Made by a program: the position numbers and the translations under genes. This document shows positions 38,925 through 47,316 of a stretch of DNA of 64,000 nucleotides, in pieces. The notes under the pieces were generated by a model. That model did no database searches, was not told where the DNA came from, and saw nothing but the letters and a program-made list of their open reading frames with translations. Position 1 is the first letter of the stretch. Each line of letters starts with the position of its first letter. The stretch comes from Pseudomonas sp. AOB-7 (GTDB lineage: Bacteria > Pseudomonadota > Gammaproteobacteria > Pseudomonadales > Pseudomonadaceae), in assembly GCF_003696305.1 (NCBI RefSeq), contig NZ_RFFK01000003.1, positions 355,887-419,886 on the forward strand, read 5' to 3'.

Positions 38925-39884
38925 ATGACGAGCTGCAACCATTCGCGCTGGGAGCCTTCCCACGACTATCGCCCGCTGGAGTCCACGGCCGAGCGCCAGG
39001 CCTGGCGGGTCACCGCGCTGACCGGCGCGACCATGCTGGTGGAGATCGCCGCCGGCTACGCCTTCAACTCCATGGCCCTGCTCGCCGACGGCTGGCACAT
39101 GGCCTCGCATATGCTCGCCATTGGTCTCACCGCGCTGGCCTACCTGCTGGCGCGGCGCTATGCCAACGACCGGCGCTTCGCCTTCGGCACCTGGAAGGTG
39201 GAGGTGCTGGCCGGCTTCGCCAGCGCCGTGCTGCTGCTGGTGGTGATTGCCCTGCTCGCCGTCGAGTCGTTGTGGCGTCTGTGGCGGCCGCAGCCGATCG
39301 CCTTCGACATGGCCCTGGCGGTGGCGGCGCTCGGCCTGCTGGTCAACCTGGCGTCGGCCTGGATGCTGCGCGACCAGCACGAGCATGGCCACGGCCATGC
39401 TGGGCACGATCACGATCACGATCACGATCACGCGCCGGCCAGCGGGCGCGATCTCAACCGCCACGCCGCCTTCCTCCATGTGCTGGCCGATGCCCTGACC
39501 TCGGTGGCGGCGATCCTCGCCCTGCTCGGCGGCTGGTGGCTGGGCTGGAACTGGCTCGACCCGCTGATGGGCGTGGTCGGCGCGCTGATCATCGCGGTGT
39601 GGGCCAAGGGCCTGCTGCTGGAGACCGCCAAGGTGCTGCTCGACCGCGAGATGGACAGCCCCCTGGTGGAGCGTGTGCGCACCGCGTTGGAGCAGGAGCA
39701 CGACACCGAACTGGCCGACCTGCACCTGTGGCGCGTCGGTCGCGCCCAGTACGCCTGCATCGTCAGCGTGGTGACCCATGGCGAAACCACGGCCGATCGC
39801 TACAAGGCCCGTCTGGCGGGCTTTGCCGAGCTGGTGCACGTCACGGTGGAGGTCAATCGCTGCGCCGAGGTCGGCCACGGCTGA
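38925..39884 (+). CDS. dmeF: Cation diffusion facilitator, DmeF-like Co/Ni exporter
   Basis: Inner-membrane proton-driven metal exporter, 319 residues from ATG 38925 after a GGGAG site. The N-terminus MTSCNHSRW and the membrane segment NSMALLADGWHMASHMLAIG, with metal-binding Asp and His, match the DmeF branch; the second site is in NRHAAFLHVLADALTSVAAI. Between the fourth and fifth helices lies a His-rich loop, GHGHAGHDHDHDHDHA, encoded by a hexanucleotide repeat. The C-terminal cytoplasmic domain is the usual ferredoxin-like fold. DmeF members prefer cobalt and nickel, but zinc cannot be excluded. Confidence 0.87.
   Translation: MTSCNHSRWEPSHDYRPLESTAERQAWRVTALTGATMLVEIAAGYAFNSMALLADGWHMASHMLAIGLTALAYLLARRYANDRRFAFGTWKVEVLAGFASAVLLLVVIALLAVESLWRLWRPQPIAFDMALAVAALGLLVNLASAWMLRDQHEHGHGHAGHDHDHDHDHAPASGRDLNRHAAFLHVLADALTSVAAILALLGGWWLGWNWLDPLMGVVGALIIAVWAKGLLLETAKVLLDREMDSPLVERVRTALEQEHDTELADLHLWRVGRAQYACIVSVVTHGETTADRYKARLAGFAELVHVTVEVNRCAEVGHG
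39405..39431 (+). repeat. Hexanucleotide tandem repeat in the dmeF histidine loop
   Basis: CACGAT repeated four and a half times, encoding alternating His-Asp in the metal-binding loop. Each unit adds two residues, so slippage would change loop length without a frameshift. Confidence 0.85.
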
Positions 39885-39945
39885 GGACGAAAAACGGCGG
39901 GTGGGACTTCGGACTGTAACGGCGTCGCCAGAGCCCGCCAAGCGC

Positions 39946-39966
39946 TATTTGTCGCGGCGACAAATA
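39946..39966. promoter_or_regulatory. 21-base perfect palindrome upstream of phoH
   Basis: TATTTGTCGC and GCGACAAATA around a single G. There is no T run after it, so it looks more like an operator than a terminator. It sits 62 bases after dmeF and 212 bases before phoH. I do not recognise a regulator for it. Confidence 0.5.
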
Positions 39967-40177
39967 AACCTGCGAAACCATAAAAAAACGTTTTTCTGTC
40001 ACCTGAATTGGAGTAATTAAACAGCAAGACCGCCGAAACCTGCAGACAGGTGGCGGCCACTGGCCCTCACCTTGCTTGCACCTTCTCAGCCCCGGCACTG
40101 AGGAGTCGGCGGCCTCTCCGCGGCGCAGCACCGCCTTGGTATTGCGTCGCTTGGCTACTACAAGAAGGTGACCGAGT

Positions 40178-41569
40178 ATGGATGACCACGGACGCTCCAA
40201 GCCCACCGCTCCAACCCTCTACGCCCTCGACACCAACGTCCTGATCCACGATCCGAACGCCTTGCTGAACTTCGAAGAGCACCACGTCGCCATCCCGATG
40301 ACGGTGCTGGAGGAGCTCGACAAGCTGAAATCCGGCAAGCACGGCGTCGCCGCCGAATGCCGCCAGGCCATCCGCCTCATCGATCAGATCCTCGGTGTCG
40401 CCAGCCCGGACGACGTGGAGCACGGCGTACCCATCCAGCGCGGCAAGAGCGGCCCCTGCGGGCGTCTGTCGATTCTCATGAGCAAGCGCGCGGCGCCCAT
40501 CACCTGGCTGCCGGAAGACCTCAACGACAACAAGATCATCAACCAGCTGGTGGAGCTGAAATCGCGTAATCCGGGGTTGTCCGTGGTGCTGGTGACCAAG
40601 GACATCAACATGCGCCTGAAGGCGCGCGCCTGTGGTATCGATGCCGAGGACTACCACACCGACCAGCTGGTGGACGACGTCTCCCTGCTGTCCAAGGGCT
40701 ACCACGACATGACCGGCTCTTTCTGGGACCGCGTCAGCAAGGTGGAGACCCGTCAGGACCACGGCCGCACCTGGCACCGGGTGCAGCTCACCGACAACCT
40801 GCCGGCGGTGCACATCAACGAGTTCATCCTCGACGAGCAGGGCTTCGTCGGTTGGATCAAGGCGATCAAGGGCGACGAGCTGGTGATCCTCGACATGCAC
40901 CAGGAGCCGCTGCTGCACCAGGAAGCCTGGGGCCTCAAGCCGCGCGACGTGTACCAGTCGCTGGCGCTGTTCGCCCTGCTCGACCCGGACATCCACCTGG
41001 TCAACCTGTCCGGCGCCGCCGGTTCCGGCAAGACCATCCTGGCGCTGGCCGCGGCCATCGAGCAGACCATGGTCAGCAAGCGCTACCGGCGCATCATCGC
41101 CACCCGCAGCGTGCAGGGGCTGGATCAGGAGATCGGCTTTTTGCCCGGCACCGAGGCGGAGAAGATGGAGCCCTGGCTCGGCGCCATCACCGACAACCTC
41201 GAAGCCCTGCACATGGACGACGAGAGCACCCACGGCAGCGTCGACTACATCCTGCAGAAGGTGCCGCTGCAATTTAAGTCGCTCAACTACATCCGCGGGC
41301 GCAGCTTCCAGCAGAGCCTGATCCTCATCGACGAATGCCAGAACCTCACCCCGCACCAGATGAAGACCATCATCACCCGCGCCGGCAACGGCTCCAAGGT
41401 GGTGTGCCTGGGCAACCTGGCGCAGATCGACACCCCCTACCTGTCGGCGCCCAGCTCGGGCCTGACCTACCTCACCGAACGCTTCAAGGACTTCCCCCAC
41501 GGGGTGCACATCACCCTGCAAGGGGTGCCGCGCTCGATCCTCGCCGAATACGCGGAAACCCATATGTAG
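40178..41569 (+). CDS. PIN-domain PhoH-family ATPase/helicase (YlaK type)
   Basis: Fusion of an N-terminal PIN RNase domain and a C-terminal PhoH ATPase, 463 residues, thought to unwind and cleave RNA. The PIN start is YALDTNVLIHDPNALLNFEE with the first acidic metal ligand; later acidic residues include VLVTKDINMRLKARACGIDAE. The PhoH domain has Walker A SGAAGSGKTILALAAAIE, Walker B SLILIDECQNLTPHQMK, and LGNLAQIDTPYL. The ATG at 40178 follows an AAGAAGG site. In PAO1 the homologue (PA3919, recalled) also stands before moaC, so this order is conserved. Confidence 0.93.
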   Translation: MDDHGRSKPTAPTLYALDTNVLIHDPNALLNFEEHHVAIPMTVLEELDKLKSGKHGVAAECRQAIRLIDQILGVASPDDVEHGVPIQRGKSGPCGRLSILMSKRAAPITWLPEDLNDNKIINQLVELKSRNPGLSVVLVTKDINMRLKARACGIDAEDYHTDQLVDDVSLLSKGYHDMTGSFWDRVSKVETRQDHGRTWHRVQLTDNLPAVHINEFILDEQGFVGWIKAIKGDELVILDMHQEPLLHQEAWGLKPRDVYQSLALFALLDPDIHLVNLSGAAGSGKTILALAAAIEQTMVSKRYRRIIATRSVQGLDQEIGFLPGTEAEKMEPWLGAITDNLEALHMDDESTHGSVDYILQKVPLQFKSLNYIRGRSFQQSLILIDECQNLTPHQMKTIITRAGNGSKVVCLGNLAQIDTPYLSAPSSGLTYLTERFKDFPHGVHITLQGVPRSILAEYAETHM

Positions 41570-41591
41570 CGCTCGGGCTGTTGAGCGCTCG

Positions 41592-41626
41592 CGCCCCTGT
41601 TCGCAAGAGCAGGGGCGTTATTATTT
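41592..41626 (+). terminator. Terminator after phoH
   Basis: CGCCCCTG and CAGGGGCG form an 8-base-pair stem around a 10-base loop, followed by TTATTATTT. Confidence 0.8.
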
Positions 41627-41636
41627 GCGCGCCCTC

Positions 41637-41692
41637 TAGGAGCGGCCTCAGCCGCGATGGTCGCGGATAAATCCGCCGCTACAGAAGCAGGG
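41637..41692. repeat. Intergenic palindromic repeat, GTAGGAGC family
   Basis: Begins TAGGAGCGGCCTCAGCCGCG and ends TCCGCCGCTACA; two inner hairpins (GCGGC-CTCA-GCCGC and TCGCGGATAAATCCGC-like) sit within imperfect outer arms. It lies between phoH and moaC. Confidence 0.65.
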
Positions 41693-41788
41693 TGGAGTCC
41701 CGGCATATGACGCGGCATCGCTTTTTTATGCCTGCCAAATCCTGACCCAGGGGTTTACAATCGGCCGATCCCCGCCTGGAGCTTTCCC

Positions 41789-42265
41789 GTGCTGACTCAC
41801 CTCGATTCCCAAGGCCGCGCGCATATGGTCGACGTCACCGATAAGGCGACTACCTTTCGAGAGGCCACCGCCGAAGCGCGCGTACGCATGCTGCCCGCTA
41901 CCCTGCAGATGATCGTCGCCGGCGAGCACCCCAAGGGCGACGTGTTCGCCGTGGCGCGTATCGCCGGCATCCAGGCGGCGAAGAAAACTTCCGACCTGAT
42001 CCCCCTGTGCCACCCGCTGATGCTCACCGGGGTCAAGGTCGAGCTGAGCGCAGAGGGCGAGGATGCCGTGCGCATCACCGCGCGCTGCAAGCTGTCCGGC
42101 CAGACCGGGGTGGAGATGGAGGCGCTGACCGCCGCCAGCGTCGCCGCGCTGACCATCTACGACATGTGCAAGGCGGTGGACCGCGGCATGGTCATCGAGA
42201 ACGTGCGCCTGCTGGAAAAACTCGGCGGCAAGAGCGGCCACTACAAGGCGGAGGAGCCAGCATGA
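41789..42265 (+). CDS. moaC: Cyclic pyranopterin monophosphate synthase MoaC
   Basis: Second half of the first step of molybdenum cofactor synthesis: forms cyclic pyranopterin monophosphate from the MoaA product. It has 158 residues from a GTG at 41789 that follows a TGGAG site. Motifs are [17 protein letters not shown] at the dimer-active site, [20 protein letters not shown] and [19 protein letters not shown] with the catalytic Lys-Asp. It overlaps moaD by the ATGA junction. Confidence 0.95.
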   Translation: MLTHLDSQGRAHMVDVTDKATTFREATAEARVRMLPATLQMIVAGEHPKGDVFAVARIAGIQAAKKTSDLIPLCHPLMLTGVKVELSAEGEDAVRITARCKLSGQTGVEMEALTAASVAALTIYDMCKAVDRGMVIENVRLLEKLGGKSGHYKAEEPA

Positions 42266-42504
42266 TCCGCGTGCAGTATTTCGCCCGTTACCGCGAAGCC
42301 CTGGGCCGCGACGAGGAGCAACTCAGCGGCGATTTCGCCAGCCTCGACGAACTGCGCCTGCACCTGCTGGCCCGTGGCGGCGAGTGGGAGGTGCTCGGCG
42401 AGCAGAACCTGATGTGCGCGCGCAACCAGGAACTGTGCGGCCTCGACGAGCCGCTGGAGGAGGGCGACGAAGTGGCCTTCTTCCCCACCGTTACCGGTGG
42501 CTGA
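42262..42504 (+). CDS. moaD: Molybdopterin synthase small subunit MoaD
   Basis: Ubiquitin-like sulfur carrier; its C-terminal glycine thiocarboxylate supplies sulfur to molybdopterin. It has 80 residues: starts [20 protein letters not shown], ends [12 protein letters not shown] with the required double Gly. It overlaps the moaC stop. Its activating enzyme MoeB is encoded at 57970 in the same window. Confidence 0.94.
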   Translation: MIRVQYFARYREALGRDEEQLSGDFASLDELRLHLLARGGEWEVLGEQNLMCARNQELCGLDEPLEEGDEVAFFPTVTGG

Positions 42505-42510
42505 TACCCC

Positions 42511-42559
42511 TGTAGGAGCGGTCGGGCGGCGTTCCGCGTAGGGTGGGCTTCAGCCCACC
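42511..42559. repeat. Compound palindromic repeat between moaD and moaE
   Basis: A TGTAGGAGCGG fragment at 42511 is joined to GTAGGGTGGGCTTCAGCCCACC, whose stem GGTGGGC/GCCCACC (42542-42559) is closed by a TTCA loop. Two repeat families meet here inside the moa operon. Confidence 0.55.
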
Positions 42560-42625
42560 AATCGGCTCACCAAGAGCCCGCCGACCGACCCTGACCTCAG
42601 CCCTCATCAAACGAGACACGCCCGC

Positions 42626-43078
42626 ATGACCATCCGCGTCCAAGCCCAACCCTTCGACCCCGGCAGCGAACTCAACGCCCTGCACGCCGCCAACCTCGGC
42701 ATCGGCGCGGTGGTGAGCTTCGTCGGCTACGTGCGCGACTTCAACGAAGGGCGCGACGTCGGCGGCATGTTCCTCGAGCACTTCCCCGGCATGACCGAGA
42801 AGGCCCTGGCCAAGATCGCCGATGAAGCGCACGCGCGCTGGCCGCTGCTGGGCATCGAGATCATCCACCGCATCGGTCGCCTGGAGCCGGGCGAGCCCAT
42901 CGTCTTCGTCGGCACCAGCAGCGCCCACCGCCAGGCCGCGTTCGACGCCTGCAACTTCGTCATGGATTATCTGAAGACCCGCGCGCCGTTCTGGAAGAAG
43001 GAAGACACCAGCGAAGGCCCGCGCTGGGTCGAAGGCCGCTGCAGCGACCAGAGCGCCGCCGAGCGCTGGAAACAGTAG
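42626..43078 (+). CDS. moaE: Molybdopterin synthase large subunit MoaE
   Basis: Catalytic subunit that inserts two sulfurs from MoaD into cyclic pyranopterin monophosphate. It has 150 residues: IGAVVSFVGYVRDFNEG, LEHFPGMTEKALAKIADEA, HRIGRLEPGEPIVFVGTSSA, and the substrate lysines in TRAPFWKKEDTSEGPRWVEG, all family hallmarks. It lies 121 bases after moaD, the space holding a repeat. No moaA or moaB gene is in the window. Confidence 0.95.
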   Translation: MTIRVQAQPFDPGSELNALHAANLGIGAVVSFVGYVRDFNEGRDVGGMFLEHFPGMTEKALAKIADEAHARWPLLGIEIIHRIGRLEPGEPIVFVGTSSAHRQAAFDACNFVMDYLKTRAPFWKKEDTSEGPRWVEGRCSDQSAAERWKQ

Positions 43079-43090
43079 GGTGCGCCCGAT

Positions 43091-43255
43091 CTACGCCAAT
43101 GCCAGATGCACCCGTAGCGCAATCGGCACCAGCATCAGCAACACCCCCAGGCCGAGCACGCGCACGCCCCATTCGTGTTCACGGAAGTTGAAGCCGACCC
43201 CCAGCAGCACGAAGCCGCCGATCAGCAGCACCAGCATCAGGTGAAAGTGATCCAT
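43091..43255 (-). CDS. Small two-helix membrane protein (54 residues)
   Basis: A short open frame with good coding features, start ATG 43255 after a GGAGAAGAG site, stop TAG at 43091. It encodes MDHFHLMLVLLIGGFVLLG, then a polar turn (FNFREHEWGVR), then a second helix VLGLGVLLMLVPIALRVH. Length and layout suggest a hairpin membrane protein. It is convergent with moaE and divergent from the 5'-nucleotidase gene. Function unknown. Confidence 0.65.
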   Translation of the reverse strand: MDHFHLMLVLLIGGFVLLGVGFNFREHEWGVRVLGLGVLLMLVPIALRVHLALA

Positions 43256-43429
43256 CGCTCTTCTCCGCTTCGCTGTCCTGCTTTCAGCCTAGTCGCTGTG
43301 CCGGTCTGCGGCGCTGACCTGTGGCAATGAATGCCTGACCCGATTGGCGACAAGCCGCGGCCCGATCGGTCGCTGCCGCTGTCGGCGGCTTGCTGCATAC
43401 TTCGCCGCAGTCATCGTCAAGGATCGTCC

Positions 43430-45385
43430 ATGCGCCTGTTTCCCACCCTGCTGCTCGCCGGCCTGCTGAGCGCCGCGCCGCTGGCGGCCGCCGAACGCAG
43501 CTTCACCATCCTGCACAGCAACGACTGGCAATCACGCCTGCTCGGCTTCGGCCCCGACAACGAATACAGCCCGGCCACGCTGAACGACGACGACACGGTC
43601 GGCGGGGTCGCGCGCCTGGCCACCCTGCTGCGCGAGCGCCGCGCGGCGGCCGAGGGCGAGGCGGTGCTGCTGCTCGACGGCGGCGACTTCACCATGGGCA
43701 CGCTGTTTCACACCGTCGCCCGCGAGATGGGCAGCGAGCTGCGCCTGATGAGCGAGCTGGGCTACGACGCCGCGGTGCTCGGCAACCACGAATTCGACTT
43801 CCGCCCCGCCGGCCTCGCCGCGATGATCGGTGCCGCGCACAGGGCCAAGGGCGAGGCGCTGCCGGCGCTGCTGTCGAGCAATATCCGCTTCGACCCCGCG
43901 CGCAAGGAGGACGACAGCCTGCAGGCGCACTTCGAGGCCGGGCGCATCCTGCCGTACCAGCTGATCGAGCGCGGCGGCATCCGCTTCGGCCTGTTCGGCC
44001 TGCTCGGCAACAACGCCGTGGCGGTCAGCCCGATGATCAAGCCGGTGACCTTCGCCGACCCTGTAGAGACCGCCAAGATCATGGTCGCCAAGCTGCGCGA
44101 GGAGGGCGCCGAGGTGGTCATCCTGCTCTCGCACATGGGCGTCACCCAGCAGGCCGACGGCAGCTGGCGCGGCGAGGAAGTGGAGCTGGTCGAGCAGGTG
44201 CCGGGCATCGACATAGTGGTCGGCGGCCATTCGCACGTGGCGCTGCCGCAGCCGGTGCTGGTCAATGGGCGCACCCCGGTGATGCAGGCCGGCTCGGAAA
44301 TCCAGTACCTCGGCGAGCTGCGCATGAGCCTCGGCGCCGACGGTGTGCCGCGCCTGCGTGACTACCGCCTGCACCCGCTCGACGACCGCATCGCCGGCGA
44401 TGCGGCGATCACCGCCCAGGTCGAGGACTTCAAGCAAGTGGTCAGCGAGCGTATGCTGGCGCCCAAGGGCTATCGCTTCGACCAGCCGCTGGCCAAGGTC
44501 GACCAGCGCCTCGGCCGCGACTTCACCGATACCACCCTGGCCAACCTGGTCACCGACGCCCTGCGCCACGCCGCCGGCGCCGACCTGGCCTTCACCGGCA
44601 ACGGCACCATCCGCGACGACCTGATCAAGGGCCGCCACGGCGTGCAGAGCGTCTCCGACCTGTTCCGCATCGCCCCGCTGGGCATCGGCCAATTCGACGA
44701 CGAACCCGGCTACCCGCTGATCAAGGTCCACGTCAGCGCGCGCGAGATCAAGACCATGCTGGAGGTGCTGCTGCTCGCCTACCAGCTGCGCGACAGCCGC
44801 AGCTACTACCCGCGGGTGTCCGGCGTGCGCTTCAGCTACAACCCCTGGCGCGTGCCGTTCGACCGCGTCAGCCGCATCGAGATCGGCGACCCGGTCAACG
44901 GTTACCGCGAGCTGGATCTGAACGACCCGCGCCTCTACAGCATCGGCGCCACCAGCTACGTCGGCAGCTTCACCTGGTTGGTGCCGGACCTGACCAAGGG
45001 CCTGCTCGACGTGGTGCCCAAGGACGCCGCCGGCCGTCCGCTGCCGCGCATCGAAGACGCCATCATCGACCAGGACCCGGACACCCCCGGCGTGCAGGAA
45101 CTCAAGGAATGGCAGGCGTTACTCGACCATATCCGCAACCTGCCGGACCTGGACGGCGACGGCCTGGCCGACATCCCCACCAGCGGCGCGGCGGCCGAGC
45201 AGCGCATGCTGCGCCAGCCCAGCCTGCATCCGGCCGAACTGCTGCGCCTGGCCGGCCCGCTGCAATGGGGCGCCAGCGCGGTGATCCTGGCCGGCCTGCT
45301 GCTGATCCTCTGGCTGCTGACCCGACCGCTGCGCCGCCCCAGAAGCGTCGAGCCAGCGGCGGCGCCGGGCGCGTCGCCGGATTGA
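43430..45385 (+). CDS. 5'-nucleotidase/UshA-like metallophosphoesterase with C-terminal membrane anchor
   Basis: Exported bimetal phosphoesterase, 651 residues from ATG 43430 with an AAGGA site. The signal peptide is LFPTLLLAGLLSAAPLAAA. The N-terminal metallophosphatase domain has TILHSNDWQSRLLG, LLDGGDFTMGTLFH, AAVLGNHEFDFRPAG, ILLSHMGV and VVGGHSHVALPQP, all five metal-site blocks. A C-terminal 5'-nucleotidase domain follows (LADFTDTT-like and DLAFTGNGTIRDDLIKGR). Unlike periplasmic UshA it ends in a helix, WGASAVILAGLLLILWLLTRP, and a basic tail, so it is probably tethered to the inner membrane. Substrate (nucleotide, UDP-sugar or other) is not known. Confidence 0.87.
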   Translation: MRLFPTLLLAGLLSAAPLAAAERSFTILHSNDWQSRLLGFGPDNEYSPATLNDDDTVGGVARLATLLRERRAAAEGEAVLLLDGGDFTMGTLFHTVAREMGSELRLMSELGYDAAVLGNHEFDFRPAGLAAMIGAAHRAKGEALPALLSSNIRFDPARKEDDSLQAHFEAGRILPYQLIERGGIRFGLFGLLGNNAVAVSPMIKPVTFADPVETAKIMVAKLREEGAEVVILLSHMGVTQQADGSWRGEEVELVEQVPGIDIVVGGHSHVALPQPVLVNGRTPVMQAGSEIQYLGELRMSLGADGVPRLRDYRLHPLDDRIAGDAAITAQVEDFKQVVSERMLAPKGYRFDQPLAKVDQRLGRDFTDTTLANLVTDALRHAAGADLAFTGNGTIRDDLIKGRHGVQSVSDLFRIAPLGIGQFDDEPGYPLIKVHVSAREIKTMLEVLLLAYQLRDSRSYYPRVSGVRFSYNPWRVPFDRVSRIEIGDPVNGYRELDLNDPRLYSIGATSYVGSFTWLVPDLTKGLLDVVPKDAAGRPLPRIEDAIIDQDPDTPGVQELKEWQALLDHIRNLPDLDGDGLADIPTSGAAAEQRMLRQPSLHPAELLRLAGPLQWGASAVILAGLLLILWLLTRPLRRPRSVEPAAAPGASPD

Positions 45386-45439
45386 TGCGCCGCCCTCAGG
45401 GGGCGCCGCGTGCACCAAGGCTCGACGCTTCGCCCGCAG

Positions 45440-45456
45440 GGTGCGCCGTGCGCACC
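45440..45456. repeat. Short GGTGCGC palindrome
   Basis: GGTGCGC-CGT-GCGCACC, within a 243-base gap that also has two near-copies of a sequence around CACCAAGGCTCGAC and CACCGAGGCTCGAC (45412-45465). A related GCGCCGTGCGCACC lies at 57004. Otherwise nothing is seen in 45386-45628. Confidence 0.5.
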
Positions 45457-45628
45457 GAGGCTCGACACCCCCGGCGCCTGCCCCGCAACCTTGCCAAGCC
45501 CCCACTGCCTCCGTATGGTGCAAGGCCGCCCGATCCGGAAGCGACGCCATGCTGGCTCAGCACAACCCATGCCCTGGCCGCGCCTCGCGGGCCGTAAATT
45601 TCGCCGACTGCCCGCTGCGCCACGCCCA

Positions 45629-46540
45629 ATGAATTCGCTCAACCCTTCCCGTCCGCTGGCCCTGTTCGGCCTGCTGCTGGCCGTGCTCTGCTGGTCCGGC
45701 AACGCCCTGGTGGCGCGCGCCTTCGCCGGCGAGATCCCGCCCTTCGCCCTGTCGTTCTGGCGCTGGAGCCTGGCCCTGGCGCTGCTCTTGCCCTTCGTCG
45801 CGCTGCCGCTGTGGCGCCACCGCCAGCAACTCAAGGCCGCCGGCTGGCGCCTGCTGCTGGTCGCCGGCCTCGGCATCGCCGGCTACAACTCGCTGCTGTA
45901 CAGCGCGGCGCAGACCACCGCGGCTATCAACATCACCCTGGTCAACACCTGCCTGCCGCTGATGACCTTTATCGGCGCGGGCCTGCTGCTCGGCGAATGG
46001 CCGGCGCGGCGCGCCTGGTGGGGCATGGCCCTGGCCGGCATCGGCCTGCTGGTGCTGATCGCCCAGGGCCAGTGGAGCCGCCTGGCCAGCCTGTCGTTCA
46101 ACCGCGGCGACCTGATCATGCTGCTCGCCGTGGCCGACTGGGCGCTGTACTCGCTGCTGCTGCGGCGCTGGTCCGGCTACCTGCACGCCATCCCGCCGCT
46201 GGCGCTGCTCGGCGTGCTGATCCTGCTCGGCGTGCCGCTGATCCTGCCGTTCTACCTGTACGAACTGAGCCAGGGCGCGCACTTCGCCAGCACCCCGAGC
46301 AACCTCGCCGCCATCGCCTACACCGCGGTGTTCGCCTCGCTGCTGGCCTACCTGGCCTGGAACCACGGGGTCAAGGTCATCGGCGCGGCCAAGGCGGCGC
46401 TGTCCAACTACCTGATGCCGGTCTTCACCGCGCTGCTCGGCTGGCTGCTGCTGGGCGAAGGCCTGCAGCCCTACCACTGGGCCGGCGCCACGCTGATCTT
46501 CGCCGGCCTGCTGCTGGCCACCCGCCCGGGCAAGGCCTGA
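45629..46540 (+). CDS. EamA/DMT-family transporter
   Basis: Inner-membrane transporter of 303 residues with ten hydrophobic helices in two EamA repeats (first: LLLAVLCWSGNALVARAFAG; second from about residue 155, LAVADWALYSLLLRRW). The C-terminal NYLMPVFTALLGWLLLGEGL is the repeat signature. Such proteins export amino acids or metabolites, and the substrate here is unknown. ATG 45629 (MNSLNPSRPLALFG) is chosen because everything before it lacks a membrane or conserved segment. Confidence 0.88.
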   Translation: MNSLNPSRPLALFGLLLAVLCWSGNALVARAFAGEIPPFALSFWRWSLALALLLPFVALPLWRHRQQLKAAGWRLLLVAGLGIAGYNSLLYSAAQTTAAINITLVNTCLPLMTFIGAGLLLGEWPARRAWWGMALAGIGLLVLIAQGQWSRLASLSFNRGDLIMLLAVADWALYSLLLRRWSGYLHAIPPLALLGVLILLGVPLILPFYLYELSQGAHFASTPSNLAAIAYTAVFASLLAYLAWNHGVKVIGAAKAALSNYLMPVFTALLGWLLLGEGLQPYHWAGATLIFAGLLLATRPGKA

Positions 46541-46673
46541 GCGAACCGCTGCGCGGCGCAGGAGCCGGCTTGCCGGCGTGCGCCGCTGGTCTCCCCGCCG
46601 CACCGCACGCACGATATTTACCCGGCTCATCTGTCTAACCGCCTTGGGGGATAACCGCAGAGGAGACCCCGCC

Positions 46674-46832
46674 ATGTTCAGACCGATGCTCCCCCTGTTC
46701 GCCCTCGCCGTGCTGATCGCCCTCAGCGGCTCTTCCTGTCACGACGTCCAGCCACGCGGCGATGGCGGCGACATGTCGCAACAGAAGCAGGAAAAACCGC
46801 GCAGCCCCACGGGCGGTGGTGGGGGCTATTGA
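46674..46832 (+). CDS. Tiny exported, glycine-rich protein
   Basis: A 52-residue protein of unknown function. ATG 46674 is preceded by a strong AGAGGAG site 8 bases upstream. The first half is a signal peptide (MFRPMLPLFALAVLIALSG), with SSCHD just after, a weak lipobox. The rest is polar and ends SPTGGGGGY. Similar short proteins are scattered in pseudomonads, mostly unannotated. Confidence 0.6.
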   Translation: MFRPMLPLFALAVLIALSGSSCHDVQPRGDGGDMSQQKQEKPRSPTGGGGGY

Positions 46833-47011
46833 GCGCTTGCGAGAGGGATCGCACCTGAGCCCGGTTCGCCAGCCGGGCGTTCGCCGCCGGCTGGCGCAAG
46901 CCTGCTCCCGGCCGCCGCATGCAGCCCGGCTAACCGCTTGATAAAGCGTAAATTTATCTAGGATACAGGGTTGACAGTCGCCACCGAGACGCGGAAAATG
47001 CGCGCCACGTT

Positions 47012-47088
47012 GGCTACATAGCTCAGTCGGTTAGAGCGCAGCATTCATAATGCTGATGTCCCAGGTTCAAGTCCCGGTGTAGCCACCA
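47012..47088 (+). tRNA. tRNA-Met (CAT), elongator
   Basis: 77 bases including encoded CCA. Acceptor stem GGCTACA/TGTAGCC, D-loop TAGCTCAGTCGGTTAGAGC, anticodon stem-loop CAGCA-TTCATAA-TGCTG with anticodon CAT, T-loop GGTTCAAGTCC. The first base pair G-C rules out initiator tRNA, and the body matches E. coli elongator tRNA-Met rather than tRNA-Ile2. Confidence 0.96.
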
Positions 47089-47096
47089 TTAATTTC

Positions 47097-47125
47097 AAGG
47101 GGTTAGCGCAAGCTAACCCCTTTTT
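47097..47125 (+). terminator. Terminator after tRNA-Met
   Basis: AAGGGGTTAGC, GCAA loop, GCTAACCCCTT, then a T run. Confidence 0.92.
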
Positions 47126-47270
47126 GTTTGTGCGCGAAAAGTGACTACGGCCCAGTTTGAGCTAGTGGAAGTATTGGCACCGGTGGGGCGGGGGGGGGAG
47201 GGCAAGGGCATCGCCAGCAAGCTGGCTCCTACAGGTAGGGCGTATGTCTTGGGGCTGCCGAATCGCGGGC

Positions 47271-47301
47271 AAAGAAAACCCCGCCGAAGCGGGGTTTCTT
47301 T
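47271..47301 (-). terminator. Terminator after ychF
   Basis: AACCCCGC and GCGGGGTT around a CGAA loop, flanked by AAAGAA and TCTTT, so it can act in both directions; here it ends the ychF transcript. Confidence 0.85.
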
Positions 47302-47316
47302 ATGCGCTGACGAGGG

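Noticed and set aside
47012-47088. tRNA with CAT anticodon as initiator tRNA or tRNA-Ile2
   Set aside because: The first pair is G-C, unlike the unpaired initiator end, and the acceptor and T-arm match elongator tRNA-Met.
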